DNA of 64,000 nt from Eriocheir sinensis (Eukaryota > Arthropoda > Malacostraca > Decapoda > Varunidae). Shown piece after piece: positions 50,533 through 62,352 of this stretch (position 1 is the first letter of the stretch; every line of letters begins with the position of its first letter). Both the position numbers and the translations under genes were made by a program. The stretch spans positions 142,501 to 206,500 of the forward strand of contig NW_026111834.1 in the NCBI RefSeq assembly GCF_024679095.1, given 5' to 3'. The notes beneath the pieces are model-generated. The model had not been told where the DNA came from and did no database searches. It was given only the letters and a program-made list of their open reading frames with translations.

Positions 50533-50753
50533 TATCATCAAGACGCCTCTGCTAGTAATTTCACCTCGTTGTTTTTCCTTCAGTCCTCTTCGTGGGAGGA
50601 ACACTTTGGGGGTCACTTTTTGTTCTGTTCTTGGCAGTGTTTTTGTTGTTGCTGTTTGGTCGTTGATGTTGTTCTTCCAGTCGACATTTTTTTTTATTCA
50701 GTTCTTGGTAGTAATTTAACAGACAAATATACGAAGAGGGTGGAACTTTCTGT

Positions 50754-51486
<733 letters not shown>

Positions 51487-51602
51487 CAGTGTGTGTGTGT
51501 GTGTGTACATGATTAAATTGTTACGTGCGTAAGTGAATGTGCGTATATTTTCATGTGCGTGAACTTTGTGCGTTAATATTTATGGGCGTAATTCTGTGTC
51601 AT

Positions 51603-51639
51603 TCTGAGAGAGAGAGAGAGACTATTGAGAACTCTTATC

Positions 51640-51691
<52 letters not shown>

Positions 51692-51832
51692 CTCTCTCTC
51701 TCTCTAACACACTCTCTCTCTCTCCTTCTCTCCTTTCCTCCTCTCTTCTCTCCTTCATCCTATTCCTCTTTCTCTTCCTTTCTTTCTCCTCCTTCCTTCC
51801 CTCCCTTCATATTTCTCCTCCTCTCATACACA

Positions 51833-51888
<56 letters not shown>
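51603..51888. repeat. (GA)n, (CT)n and (AC)n microsatellites
   Basis: Short GA 51605-51621, CT array 51640-51720 with interruptions, and AC array 51836-51888. Confidence 0.95.
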
Positions 51889-51890
<2 letters not shown>

Positions 51891-52027
51891 CACCCTTTCA
51901 ATCTCAGCGGGATTTTTTCTCTTCTCTGAATATGCCGATTTTCATTTTCTGCCCTGTTGACCTCTAGTATTGACCTGACCTGTTCACGATTGCGCCAAGA
52001 GTAATGGGAACTGGAAGGCGACGCGTT

Positions 52028-52765
52028 CTACTGGGGATATGGGTTTCTTTTTTTTTTTTCTTTTTTTTTTTTTGCTTCTTCAGTGAGTCCAAAGGTTAGA
52101 TTATGAGATGGATGGCCGACTCTTTTTAGCTTCCTCTTCTTCTTCTGCTTCTTCTCTTTCCTCCTCTTTTTCCTCTTAATATTTTTATCTTTATTTCTTC
52201 TTTTTCATCTTCTTATCTTCTTCTTCTTCTTCTTCTTCTTCTTCTTCTTCCTCTCCTTTTCCTTTTTTTTTTTCGTTTCTTCTTTTTTTTCTTCTTCTTC
52301 TTCTTCTTTTACTTTTTCTTCTTCTTCTACTTCCTCTTCGTTTTTTTTTTTCATTTCTTCTTCTCCTTCTCCTTCTTTTTCTTTTTTTTCTTCCTCTTCT
52401 TCTTCTCTTTCCTCTTATTTATCCTCTTTTTTATTTTTATTTTCCTTTTTTATTTTTTTTTCGTCTTATTTGTTTTTTTTTCCCTTTAATCATTTTCTTT
52501 TCTTTTTCTTTTTCGTTTTCCTCTTTTTTTCTTTCCTCTTTCTCTTTTCTTTTTCTTTCTTCTTCCCTTTCCTCTTTTTTCCTTTCCTTCTTTTTCTTCC
52601 TCTTTCTTTTCCTTCTCCCTTTTTTTTCTTTTTTTCCTCTTTTTTTTCTCTTCCTCTCTTTCTTTTCATTTTTCTTCTTTCTTCCTCTTTGTTCTTCTAA
52701 TGTACTCTTTCTTTTCCTTTCTTATATTTCTTCACCTTCTTCATCTTCATCATCTTCTCCTTCTT
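52028..52765. repeat. Polypyrimidine (TTC/TTTC) tract, about 740 bp
   Basis: T/C only over most of its length, with TTC arrays at 52218-52250 and 52290-52312. Purines are nearly absent on the plus strand. Confidence 0.93.
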
Positions 52766-52850
52766 GTCGTAGTAAAAGGTGTCACGTGTACTCATGTTAT
52801 CAGCAGCGGAAACGATATCCTGTCACCAGCAAGCCTTTGTTGTCTCCAGA

Positions 52851-52856
<6 letters not shown>

Positions 52857-52905
<49 letters not shown>
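52857..52905. repeat. (CA)n microsatellite
   Basis: CA array of about 48 bp. Confidence 0.97.
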
Positions 52906-52909
<4 letters not shown>

Positions 52910-52949
52910 CTCATGTCAACTATTTGCAAGAGCTGAAAAGGATATCACT

Positions 52950-53078
52950 CGGGTTTTCATGAGTTTTTTTTTCACTTTCAGGTTACAGAAGAAGGGTCCA
53001 ACCATCACCAGGGGCTTTCAACTAGCCCTGAAAATGACCCAAACTCCTACGAAAAAGGTATCAAATATGTGTTCCCTG
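52950..53078 (+). repeat. Isolated diverged unit of the 103-bp minisatellite
   Basis: TTTTCACTTTCAGGTTACAG, AGAAGGGTCCAACCATCACC, AGGGGCTTTCAACTAGCCCT, GAAAATGACCCAAACTCCTA and CGAAAAAGGTATCAAATATG align in order with the unit at 47040-48440 (TTTAGGTTCACGGTACAG, GAAGGGTCAAACTGCCACC, AGGGTCACAAAACTACCCCT, GGAAATGCCCACAACTCCTA, CGAAAGCCTTGTCAAATGTG). One copy, about 75% alike by eye. Confidence 0.8.
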
Positions 53079-53133
53079 GGCGCCGCATCGCTTGAGTGTA
53101 TGGCCTGCAGGGAAAGGTTACCCGACCCCTTCC

Positions 53134-53480
53134 TGGGAGTTCACGAATACACACTGAAGCAGATTAACCGAACGAAGATTAATGGGATTGGGACGTGAAA
53201 TTAATCATAAGAGAACCGAAAGGGAGTTCACGAATACACACTGAAGCAGATTAACCGAACGAAACTTAAAGGGAATGGGACGTGAAATTAGTCATGGGAA
53301 AACCGAAAGGGAGTTTAAGAATGATACCTGCTGATGCAACCTGGACGAAGACAAACTGACCACTGAGGCACAAAAATATGGGACACACAAACGAGAGAAG
53401 AGAAAAAATAAACAAATAAAGAAACACGATCAACAAACTTACTGAACGAAAGCATAAGGGAATAAGACGGGTCATTAATT
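53134..53480 (+). repeat. 87-bp tandem repeat, 2 good and 1-2 partial copies
   Basis: GGGAGTTCACGAATACACAC, TGAAGCAGATTAACCGAACG and GGGACGTGAAATTA.TCAT blocks occur at 53136-53222 and 53223-53309. A third start (GGGAGTTTAAGAATGATACC) at 53310 and GAACGAAAGCATAAGGGAATAAGACGGGTCATTAAT near 53444 are diverged copies. Confidence 0.85.
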
Positions 53481-53637
53481 ATATAAAGACGGAAAAGGCT
53501 GGAGAGAGAGAGAGAGAGAGAGAGATTTACATAGAAAATCAGACCACACAGACCCCATGGTCCAGACTTGGTGGTCTGTCCTTAAACCTAAGTGATTTTA
53601 CATTAATCAGAAGACTCCAAAACGTTGCATTTCTACT

Positions 53638-53979
53638 CTAGTTGATATTAAGTTGAAGGAAGTGACGGTCGAGCTTATTTTTGAAGGAGTCAATCGTGTT
53701 ACACTGGACCACTGATGATGGGAGCTTATTCCATTCTCGCACTACAACGTTGGTGAAGAAAAATTTGGTGCAGTCTGAATTTACTTGTCTACATCTGAGT
53801 TTTACGCCATTGTTCCTCGTGCGCAAAGTGTCATCGATCATAAACAATGTTGATCTGTCTACATTCGTGAAACCATTAAGTATTTTAAAACATTCGATCA
53901 GTTTTCCTCGGAGGCGACGTTTCTCAAGAGAGAACATGTTAAGGGTAGAAAGCCTTTCTTCGTAGGATTTGTTGCGCAA
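53638..53979 (-). CDS. LINE C C-terminal domain of ORF2
   Basis: Open from RNKSYEERLSTLNMFSLEKR through RLRGKLIECFKILNGFTNVD, TLRTRNNGVKLRCRQVNSDC, FFTNVVVREWNKLPSSVVQC and NTIDSFKNKLDRHFLQLNIN to its TAA. It differs from copy D by only one residue that I can see (PSSVV versus PPSVV). That near identity between two copies suggests recent activity of the family or recent segmental duplication. The 3' UTR follows to 53525. Confidence 0.8.
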   Translation of the reverse strand: MRNKSYEERLSTLNMFSLEKRRLRGKLIECFKILNGFTNVDRSTLFMIDDTLRTRNNGVKLRCRQVNSDCTKFFFTNVVVREWNKLPSSVVQCNTIDSFKNKLDRHFLQLNIN

Positions 53980-54122
53980 GGAAGGGATAATTTTCGTTGC
54001 CCGACGCTGAACACCTTCTAATTTAGCAATATCCTTTGCATGGTGGGGAGACCAAACTGTACCGCATATTCCAAGTGGGTCTGACTAAACTGTTGTAGAG
54101 CGGGAGTATTACATCTTTATTC

Positions 54123-54870
54123 TTAAATAAAAGTTTCTTTTAATGAAGCCCAACATTCTGTTCGCTTTATTTGCTGCATCGATGCATTGCTGTGAGAATT
54201 TGAGGTTTGACGCGATTTTGACCCCCAAGTCCTTGACGCATTGAACGCTTTTGAGTTTAACGCCGCGCATTTCGTAATCAAACTTTTATTCCTCGTTCCA
54301 ACTTGAAGGACCTGGCACTTGTCTACGTTAAAGGGCATCTCCCATCTATCCGACCAAGCTGAAATTTTGTGCAAATCCTCTTGGAGGCTTTGCCTGTCTT
54401 CGTCAGTGAGAACCGAGTTACCAATCTTTGTGTCGTCTGCAAATTTACTAATGCGGTTATTGAGTCCAACATCCACGTCGTTGATGTAAATAATGAAGAG
54501 CACTGGGCCAAGAACCGAGCCCTGAGGGACGCCACTAGTGACAGGCGCCCACTCTGAGTTAAATCCGTCAATCACTACTCTTTGTTGTCTGTTGCTCAAC
54601 CAATTCGCGATCCATTGGTTTACCTGACCGTCAATACCTATTTGTTTTAATTTGTAAAGTAATTTATGATGCGGGACTTTATCAAACGCTTTCTGGAAAT
54701 CAAGATAGACTACGTCCAATGATTTGGTTACGTCATAAACAGTGAAGAGGTCGTTATAAAAGGTTAATAGATTTGATAGGCAGGATCTTTTGTTTCGGAA
54801 GCCATGTTGTGAGTCCCCAATTTATGAGTGGCTTTCAAGGTAACTCACAATTTTGTCTCTAATTATGCCC
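54123..54870 (-). pseudogene. LINE C reverse transcriptase (palm intact, frame-broken)
   Basis: The frame from 54719 reads DVVYLDFQKAFDKVPHHKLL (motif A), [34 protein letters not shown] (motif B), SKFADDTKIGNS (catalytic motif C, about 54445-54420) and WEMPFNVDKCQVLQVG. It then shifts in the RNKKFEYEMR region (near 54290), after which the residues are out of frame (ALNSKAFNASRTW). Upstream, QHGFRNKRSCLSNLL lies in another frame near 54810-54765. Unlike copy D, the G5 run in DLGVKIA is intact here. Catalytic residues are all present. Confidence 0.82.
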
Positions 54871-54913
54871 TCAAGTAGCTTACCTACAACCGAAGTTAGA
54901 CTAATGGGCCTGT

Positions 54914-55230
<317 letters not shown>

Positions 55231-55373
55231 TTTCTTTCTTCTCTTTGGTATTTTCTATTTTTTCCCTTCTTTTGTTAACCTTTTATTCTTCTTCTTTAAT
55301 TTAATCTTTTTATTGTTGTTGTTCTTCGTCCCTTGTTCTTCTTTTTTTCCGTTGTATTCCTTTTCTTCTTTCT

Positions 55374-56115
55374 TCCCTTTCGTGTCCATCCTTCTCTGAT
55401 CATTTCCCTTCCTTTCGTGTCCATCCTCCTCTGATCATTTCCCTTCCTTTCGTGTCCATCCTCCTCTGATCATTTCCCTTCCTTTCGTGTCCATCCTTCT
55501 CTGATCATTTCCCTTCCTTTCGTGTCCATCCTTCTCTGATCATTTCCCTTCCTTTCGTGACCATCCTTCTCTGATCATTTCCCTTCCTTTCGTGTCCATC
55601 CTCCTCTGATCATTTCCCTTCCTTTCGTGTCCATCCTTCTCTGATCATTTCCCTTCCTTTCGTGTCCATCCTTCTCTGATCATTTCCCTTCCTTTCGTGA
55701 CCATTCTTCTCTGATCATTTCCCTTCCTTTCGTGTCCATCCTTCTCTGATCATTTCCCTTCCTTTCGTGTCCATCCTTCTCTGATCATTTCCCTTCCTTT
55801 CGTGTCCATCCTTCTCTGATCATTTCCCTTCCTTTCGTGTCCATCCTTCTCTGATCATTTCCCTTCCTTTCGTGTCCATCCTTCTCTGATCATTTACCTT
55901 CCTTTCGTGTCCATCCTTCTCTGATCATTTCCCTTCCTTTCGTGTCCATCCTTCTCTGATCATTTCCCTTCCTTTCGTGTCCATCCTTCTCTGATCATTT
56001 CCCTTCCTTTCGTGACCATTCTTCTCTGATCATTTCCCTTCCTTTCGTGTCCATCCTTCTCTGATCATTTCCCTTCCTTTCGTGTCCATTCTTCTCTGAT
56101 CATTTCCCTTCCTTC
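55374..56115 (+). repeat. 35-bp minisatellite, about 21 units
   Basis: Unit CCTTTCGTGTCCATCCTTCT followed by CTGATCATTTCCCTT. Units differ by single substitutions (CTCCTCTG, GTGACCAT, CATTCTT, TTTACC). The variants recur at spaced intervals, e.g. GTGACCAT at about 55556, 55696 and 56013, indicating block duplication. Confidence 0.97.
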
Positions 56116-56445
56116 CGTCACCTGCAAGGGAGACAAAGAGCCGCATTTTCAAGCGTCTCGGCGCCTCAGTTCGCCTGTTTGAAAAGCCTCTATTGGAAGG
56201 TGCTGAGACTTTCCAGCATGGACTGTTGAGTGATCCTCGTGATAGTTTTACTCAGCTTCTGCACCTTGAACAGAGAAAGTCACCCGTGAGCTCCCGGTTG
56301 ATGTTCTCTGTGGCGCTGAGTAATAGTCGTACTTTGAGCCCGGAGTAAGTTGTGTCGAGGCGTGAAGTAGTACACAGCAAGTCACGCACGAAACATCCTG
56401 TCCCAGATCTGGAAACTGTAGGAAAATTATCTAAAAGGCGCCCAG
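56116..56445. other. Unique sequence upstream of the membrane-protein gene
   Basis: Mixed composition, CpG present, no repeat. It probably contains the distal promoter or 5' flank of the gene starting at 56691. Confidence 0.45.
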
Positions 56446-56623
56446 TATATAATCACAAGCACAGCCATTTCTCCCCAGTGTCTCTCTCGTCCTGCCGGGA
56501 GTGGTCGCTGCTCGCTGAATTGCCTCTCCAAGGAAAGGGAGGCCACGAGTCGCTGCGAAGATACGAGAGTGAACGCCTCAGCAGTCTTTAGAAGCTCAAT
56601 ACTCAAGACTCAACACTCTTCCC

Positions 56624-56681
<58 letters not shown>

Positions 56682-56690
56682 TGAGCCACG
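56446..56690 (+). promoter_or_regulatory. Candidate TATA promoter and 5' leader of the membrane-protein gene
   Basis: TATATAA at about 56446-56452 (AGTATATAATCAC) would place a start site near 56478, about 210 bp before the ATG at 56691. The leader ends with (AC)n (56629-56680). The ATG context is GAGCCACGATGA, with A at -3. The TATA assignment is inference; a spliced leader exon is not excluded. Confidence 0.4.
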
Positions 56691-57676
<986 letters not shown>

Positions 57677-57689
57677 TATAACGACCCAA

Positions 57690-58628
57690 GATAACCTAAT
57701 CAGTAGTGTCACGGTAGGAGAACACCTTGGTTCTTGCGATCATAAATTAGTGCGCGTCGACATTAAAGCTCAATCATCAGTGACTGAAAATAAAGTAAAG
57801 GTGCCCAATTTCAAAAGAGCTAACTTCGTAGAAATCCGACAAAAACTAACAGAAATACAACTATCAGATGACGGCAACGTAGAGGAAGCCTGGCTAAGCC
57901 TTAAAAATCACTTACTCACTCAGCAGAACACATTCGTCCCCTTGTGCGAGAAGAGAATTAACACTAAAAAAAGCCCACCGTGGTTTAATAGCGAAATTAA
58001 ACAATCAGTCAATGAGAGAAAATTGTTTTACAGGTTAAAGAAAGAACAAAGCACGCCCGAAAACATTAGACTTTATAATGATACCAGGCGACGAGTAAAA
58101 AGACTAGTAGGTCAGGCAAAGCGTAGATACGAAGAAAATATTGCAACCAACTGTAAAAATAATCCGAAATCTTTCTTCAGTTACATAAACAACAGAAAGG
58201 CGATCAAAAGTGGTATTGGACCTTTAACAAACAGCGACGGTGCACTAGTGACTGACAGCCAACACATTGCAAACCTCTTAAACAATTACTTTTCCTCGGT
58301 GTTTAATACTAACAGTCTTCCTCTCGCTACCACCAACACCAGTACTATTGTAAATCTCGAGCATGCATTGCCTAATTTTGAAATAACAACCGATGAAGTC
58401 CTTAAAGCTCTCCATTCACTTAAAACAAATAAAAGTCCTGGACCTGACAAAGTATATCCAACTCTGCTGAAAGAAACAAAGAGCGAAATACTCTCCTCCC
58501 TCACAACCGTATTCAATATGTCCTTGCGACAAGGCATCGTCCCTTCAGATTGGAAAAAGGCTAACGTGACACCGATTTTCAAGAAAGGAGACAAAAAGTA
58601 CCAGGTAATTACAGGCCCATTAGTCTAA
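57690..58628 (+). CDS. LINE D ORF2 first segment: endonuclease end, linker, RT fingers
   Basis: In frame with the upstream membrane-protein gene. It shows the catalytic Asp-His motif CDHKLVRVDI (near 57738-57767), the linker PPWFNSEIKQSVNERKLFYR (about 57978-58035), YNDTRRRVKRLVGQAKRRYE, PKSFFSYINNRK (58168-), then TNKSPGPDKVYPTLL (58426-58470) and WKKANVTPIFKKGDKK (58552-58597). The A run here is five long instead of six in copy B. The frame is therefore lost just before the NYRPISLTS finger motif, and the native frame continues at 58600. Confidence 0.82.
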   Translation, partial: DNLISSVTVGEHLGSCDHKLVRVDIKAQSSVTENKVKVPNFKRANFVEIRQKLTEIQLSDDGNVEEAWLSLKNHLLTQQNTFVPLCEKRINTKKSPPWFNSEIKQSVNERKLFYRLKKEQSTPENIRLYNDTRRRVKRLVGQAKRRYEENIATNCKNNPKSFFSYINNRKAIKSGIGPLTNSDGALVTDSQHIANLLNNYFSSVFNTNSLPLATTNTSTIVNLEHALPNFEITTDEVLKALHSLKTNKSPGPDKVYPTLLKETKSEILSSLTTVFNMSLRQGIVPSDWKKANVTPIFKKGDKKYQVITGPLV

Positions 58629-59888
58629 CTTCGGTTGTAGGTAAGCTACTTGAGGGCATAATTAGAGACAAAATTGTGAATTACCTTGAAAGCCACTCAT
58701 TGATTGGGGACTCACAACATGGCTTCCGAAACAAAAGATCCTGCCTATCAAACCTATTAACCTTTTATAACGACCTCTTCACTGTTTATGACGTAACCAA
58801 ATCACTGGACGTAGTCTATCTTGATTTCAGAAAGCGTTTGATAAAGTCCCGCATCATAAATTACTTTACAAATTAAAGCAAATAGGTATTGACGGTCAAG
58901 TAAACCAATGGATCGCGAATTGGTTGAGCAACAGACAACAAAGAGTAGTGATTGACGGATTTAACTCAGAGTGGGCGCCTGTCACTAGTGGCGTCCCTCA
59001 GGGCTCGGTCCTTGGCCCAGTGCTCTTCATTATTTACATCAACGACGTGGATGTTGGACTCAATAACCGCATTAGTAAATTTGCAGACGACACAAAGATT
59101 GGCAACTCGGTTCTCACTGACGAAGACAGGCAAAGCCTCCAAGAGGATTTGCACAAAATTTCAACTTGGTCGGATAGATGGGAGATGCCCTTTAACGTAG
59201 ACAAGTGCCAGGTCCTTCAAGTTGGAACGAGGAATAAGAAGTTCGAATACGAAATGCGCGGCGTTAAACTCAAAAGCGTTCAATGCGTCAAAGACTTGGG
59301 GTCAAAATCGCGTCAAACCTCAAATTCTCACAGCAATGCATCGATGCAGCAAATAAAGCGAACAGAATGTTGGGCTTCATTAAAAGAAACTTTGTATTCA
59401 AGAATAAAGATGTAATACTCCCGCTCTACAACAGTTTAGTCAGACCCCACTTGGAATATGCGGTACAGTTTTGGTCTCCCCACCATGCAAAGGATATTGC
59501 TAAATTAGAAGGTGTTCAGCGTCGGGCAACGAAAATGATCCCTTCCTTGCGCAACAAATCCTACGAAGAAAGGCTTTCTACCCTTAACATGTTCTCTCTT
59601 GAGAAACGTCGCCTCCGAGGAAAACTGATCGAATGTTTTAAAATACTTAATGGTTTCACGAATGTAGACAGATCAACATTGTTTATGATCGATGACACTT
59701 TGCGCACGAGGAACAATGGCGTAAAACTCAGATGTAGACAAGTAAATTCAGACTGCACCAAATTTTTCTTCACCAACGTTGTAGTGCGAGAATGGAATAA
59801 GCTTCCACCGTCAGTGGTCCAGTGTAACACGATTGACTCCTTCAAAAATAAGCTCGACCGTCACTTCCTTCAACTTAATATCAACTAG
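58600..59888 (+). pseudogene. LINE D ORF2 remainder: RT palm and C-terminal domain in three frames
   Basis: NYRPISLTSVVGKLLEGIIR, SQHGFRNKRSCLSNLL and DVVYLDFRK lie in the next frame (58600-58830). A missing C (TTTCAG versus TTTCCAG in copy C) shifts the frame in motif A after Asp. [30 protein letters not shown] (FADD at 59080-59091) and WEMPFNVDKCQVLQVG follow. A G run of four instead of five (59297-59300) shifts it again within DLGVKIA. The C-terminal segment 59310-59888 (NKANRMLGFIKRNFVFKNKD, EYAVQFWSPHHAKDIAKLEG) is then intact. All catalytic Asp residues are kept. Confidence 0.85.
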
Positions 59889-60016
59889 AGTAGAAATGCA
59901 ACGTTTTGGAGTCTTCTGATTAATGTAAAATCACTTAGGTTTAAGGACAGACCACCAAGTCTGGACCATGGGGTCTGTGTGGTCTGATTTTCTATGTAAA
60001 TCTATGTAAATCTATG

Positions 60017-60222
<206 letters not shown>

Positions 60223-60236
60223 CAATGCTATTACAG

Positions 60237-60239
<3 letters not shown>

Positions 60240-60273
<34 letters not shown>

Positions 60274-60310
60274 GAGAAAGAGAAAAAAGTATGTAATAAT
60301 AATAATAATG

Positions 60311-60382
<72 letters not shown>

Positions 60383-60420
60383 ATAACAGAAGTAGTAGCA
60401 ATAGTACTACCATTAGTAGC

Positions 60421-60452
<32 letters not shown>

Positions 60453-60459
60453 CAGCAGC

Positions 60460-60494
<35 letters not shown>

Positions 60495-60534
60495 CAGCAG
60501 CAGTAGTAGTAGTAGTAGTAGTAGTGGCAGCAGC

Positions 60535-60563
<29 letters not shown>
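60240..60563. repeat. (GT)n, (AAT)n, (AGT)n arrays
   Basis: GT 60240-60270, AAT 60296-60310 and AGT arrays 60310-60383 and 60417-60563, with GGCAGCAGC interruptions recurring three times. The AGT array ends exactly at the ATG of the retroelement fragment. Confidence 0.96.
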
Positions 60564-60565
<2 letters not shown>

Positions 60566-61569
60566 TGAGGACAGTTCCTGATGCTGCTCCGTTACTAAAA
60601 CCTCTGGAAGATGCTATCAGAAACACCTTCATACCGGCGATAGCAAATGGGAGATGTCCTAGTGACCAGGAGAGAAGATTGCTGGAGTTGCCGCCAAGAA
60701 TGGGTGGGCTCTGCATCACCAACCCGCAAAATCTGGCTGAGTCTGAATTCGGGAACTCAATCCGAATCACAGCCTCCTTGACCGGATATATTACGTATCA
60801 AAATGAAAGGGGAGAAGACAACCCTCAAGATATTAGGTCACTAAGGAATGAAATCTCCATAAACAGAGAAAGAAAACAGAGAGACACTCTGAGTGACCTA
60901 ATGAGAAAACTCCCAGAAGACACAAGGAGGAGGACAGATATTGCACAGGAAGTGGGCGCTTCAAACTGGCTAACCACACTACCTATCAGGGCAAAAGGCT
61001 TCAACTTAAACAAAAAATAATTTACTGATGCCCTTGCCCTCAGGTATGGCTGGCCAGTGGATGGGCTCCCAAACATGTGTAACTGTGGCTCACCCTTCAA
61101 CCAAAATCATGCCATGACATGCAAGAGAGGAGGTTTCGTCTGCATGAGACATGATGAAGTAAGAGACGTAACAGCTCAGATGCTGAAAGAAGTCTGCCAC
61201 GACGTGACTGTGGAACCCATGCTGCTCCCTCTGCAAGGCGAACACCTCGCCAGACGCACCGCTAATGTTTCGAACGAAGCACGAGTGGATGTTAGCGCCA
61301 GAGGGTTTTGGACTCGTGGACAAAGGGCATATTTTGACATAAGGATCTTTGATCCCATGGCCCATTGCCACAGAGACCTGACCCTTGATGCAGCCCACAG
61401 AAGAAACGATCAAGAGAAGAACAGAGCATATGAAGAAAGAATACAGAATGTGGACCAGGGCTCCTTCACCCCGGTAGTATTCACGACGGCAGGAGGGATG
61501 GGACCAAGGGCGCAGAGCTTCTACGCAAGACTCGCCGAAACACTGGCCATAGACTTCACAATCTCTTGA
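60564..61569 (+). pseudogene. Retroelement protein C-terminal part: CCHC and nuclease-like motifs, one stop
   Basis: One frame interrupted by a single TAA (61018-61020). The first half reads RTVPDAAPLLKPLEDAIRNT and LPPRMGGLCITNP. The second reads ALRYGWPVDGLPNMCNCG, HAMTCKRGGF, MRHDEVRDVTAQML and EVCHDVTVEPMLLPLQGE. It continues EARVDVSARGFW, YFDIRIFDPMAHCHRD, NDQEKNRAYEERI and FTTAGGMGPRAQSFYARLAE. I recognise this arrangement from proteins common in cnidarians and crustaceans, where it follows a reverse transcriptase. C-X-C-X7-H-X3-C (61078-61122), then RHD and RVDV..FDIR, recalls the restriction-like endonuclease of R2-type elements; that function is inference. The RT itself is missing, the left edge being the (AGT)n array. 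The C-terminus ends early after IDFTIS. Confidence 0.7.
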
Positions 61570-61589
61570 CGGGAAACGGGGCGCGGGGC

Positions 61590-62100
61590 CGATTCGCAGG
61601 GGGCCGATTTTCAAAAATTTAAAATTTAAATATTTTCAAAACCAAAGCAGCTAGCGACCTGAAACTAAAACAGGCACCTCCCTTAGGCATATATGAGTCT
61701 CCATGAGCAGCGGTATCAAAAAATTCAAAGTCGTTCCCTAATAAAATCCCGATTAATTGTTTTTTACATAAGTTTAACAAAACTTAAAAAGGCTATAAAA
61801 TCCTCAGATTTTACGCTAGATGCACAAACATCACCAAATGCAGAGATAATCACTTATATTTTCAGAATCAATAGCAATATTTAGCATATCTTATAAGTTT
61901 TTGCCCGAAATAGCTACTTATTTTTTTTTATTTAGTGCAATTTTTTACGTAAGTTTTTAACATCTAATAAATCACTTAATTTTCACATTAGAAACTTAAT
62001 ACTTGAGGAAAGCATGCAGAAACATCTTAATTTTACTCAACAAAAGCAAAATATTCATTTTTCTATATACAATCACAACTTATTTTGGTTGAATTCCGAT
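61590..62100. other. AT-rich unique sequence
   Basis: About 500 bp, strongly AT-rich (AAATTTAAATATTTTC, TTTTTTTTATTTAG), between the retroelement fragment and the GC-rich transposase region. It contains no repeat array and no coding frame of note. It may be the 3' flank or UTR of either neighbour. Confidence 0.5.
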
Positions 62101-62172
62101 GTCACTATTGCCGCAGCACGTCTTGCCGGCTATCTGGCCCTCGTCCCTGAACAATCACTTTAGCCTTTTGGC

Positions 62173-62352
62173 CTATGACTTGTGGGCCCCGGTCAGTTTC
62201 CTGGACTTGTACACGTCCCTGTTCCTCGCCGTCTCCTTCCTGCCCTCCTCGATACTGCTCCTCTTCCTGCCGGTCGGCTGCTTCAAGGCCTTGTTCTTCC
62301 TCGCTTCTGAGGTCACGTCCTTGGAGAAATTAGCACCGAAACAGTTGAAGAG
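62173..62352 (-). pseudogene. Possible continuation of the transposase frame, +1
   Basis: Just before the stop at 62330 the alternative frame continues HISRSLFNCFGANFSKDVTS, EARKNKALKQPTGRKRSSIE and EGRKETARNRDVYKSRKLTG to a stop at 62173. The Lys/Arg-rich, non-repetitive composition looks like a genuine basic C-terminal tail. One indel near 62340-62350 would join it to the 347-codon frame. Whether the short or the long end is the real one cannot be decided here. Confidence 0.4.

Larger units (their letters stand above)
53525..54914 (-). mobile_element. CR1-like LINE copy C, young, 5'-truncated
   Basis: Minus-strand copy nearly identical to D (58605-60005). It holds most of the RT (frame 54719-54123) and the C-terminal domain (53979-53638). 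It is truncated at the 5' side within the YRP finger motif region (CAGGCCCATTAGTC). It ends TTTTCTATGTAAATC at 53525. In element orientation both ends join (TC)n: 55117-54915 before it and 53524-53502 after it. Confidence 0.9.

Noticed and set aside
56352..56591. 79-codon frame upstream of the membrane-protein gene
   Set aside because: It overlaps the candidate TATA box and leader, has no domain, and looks like a chance frame.
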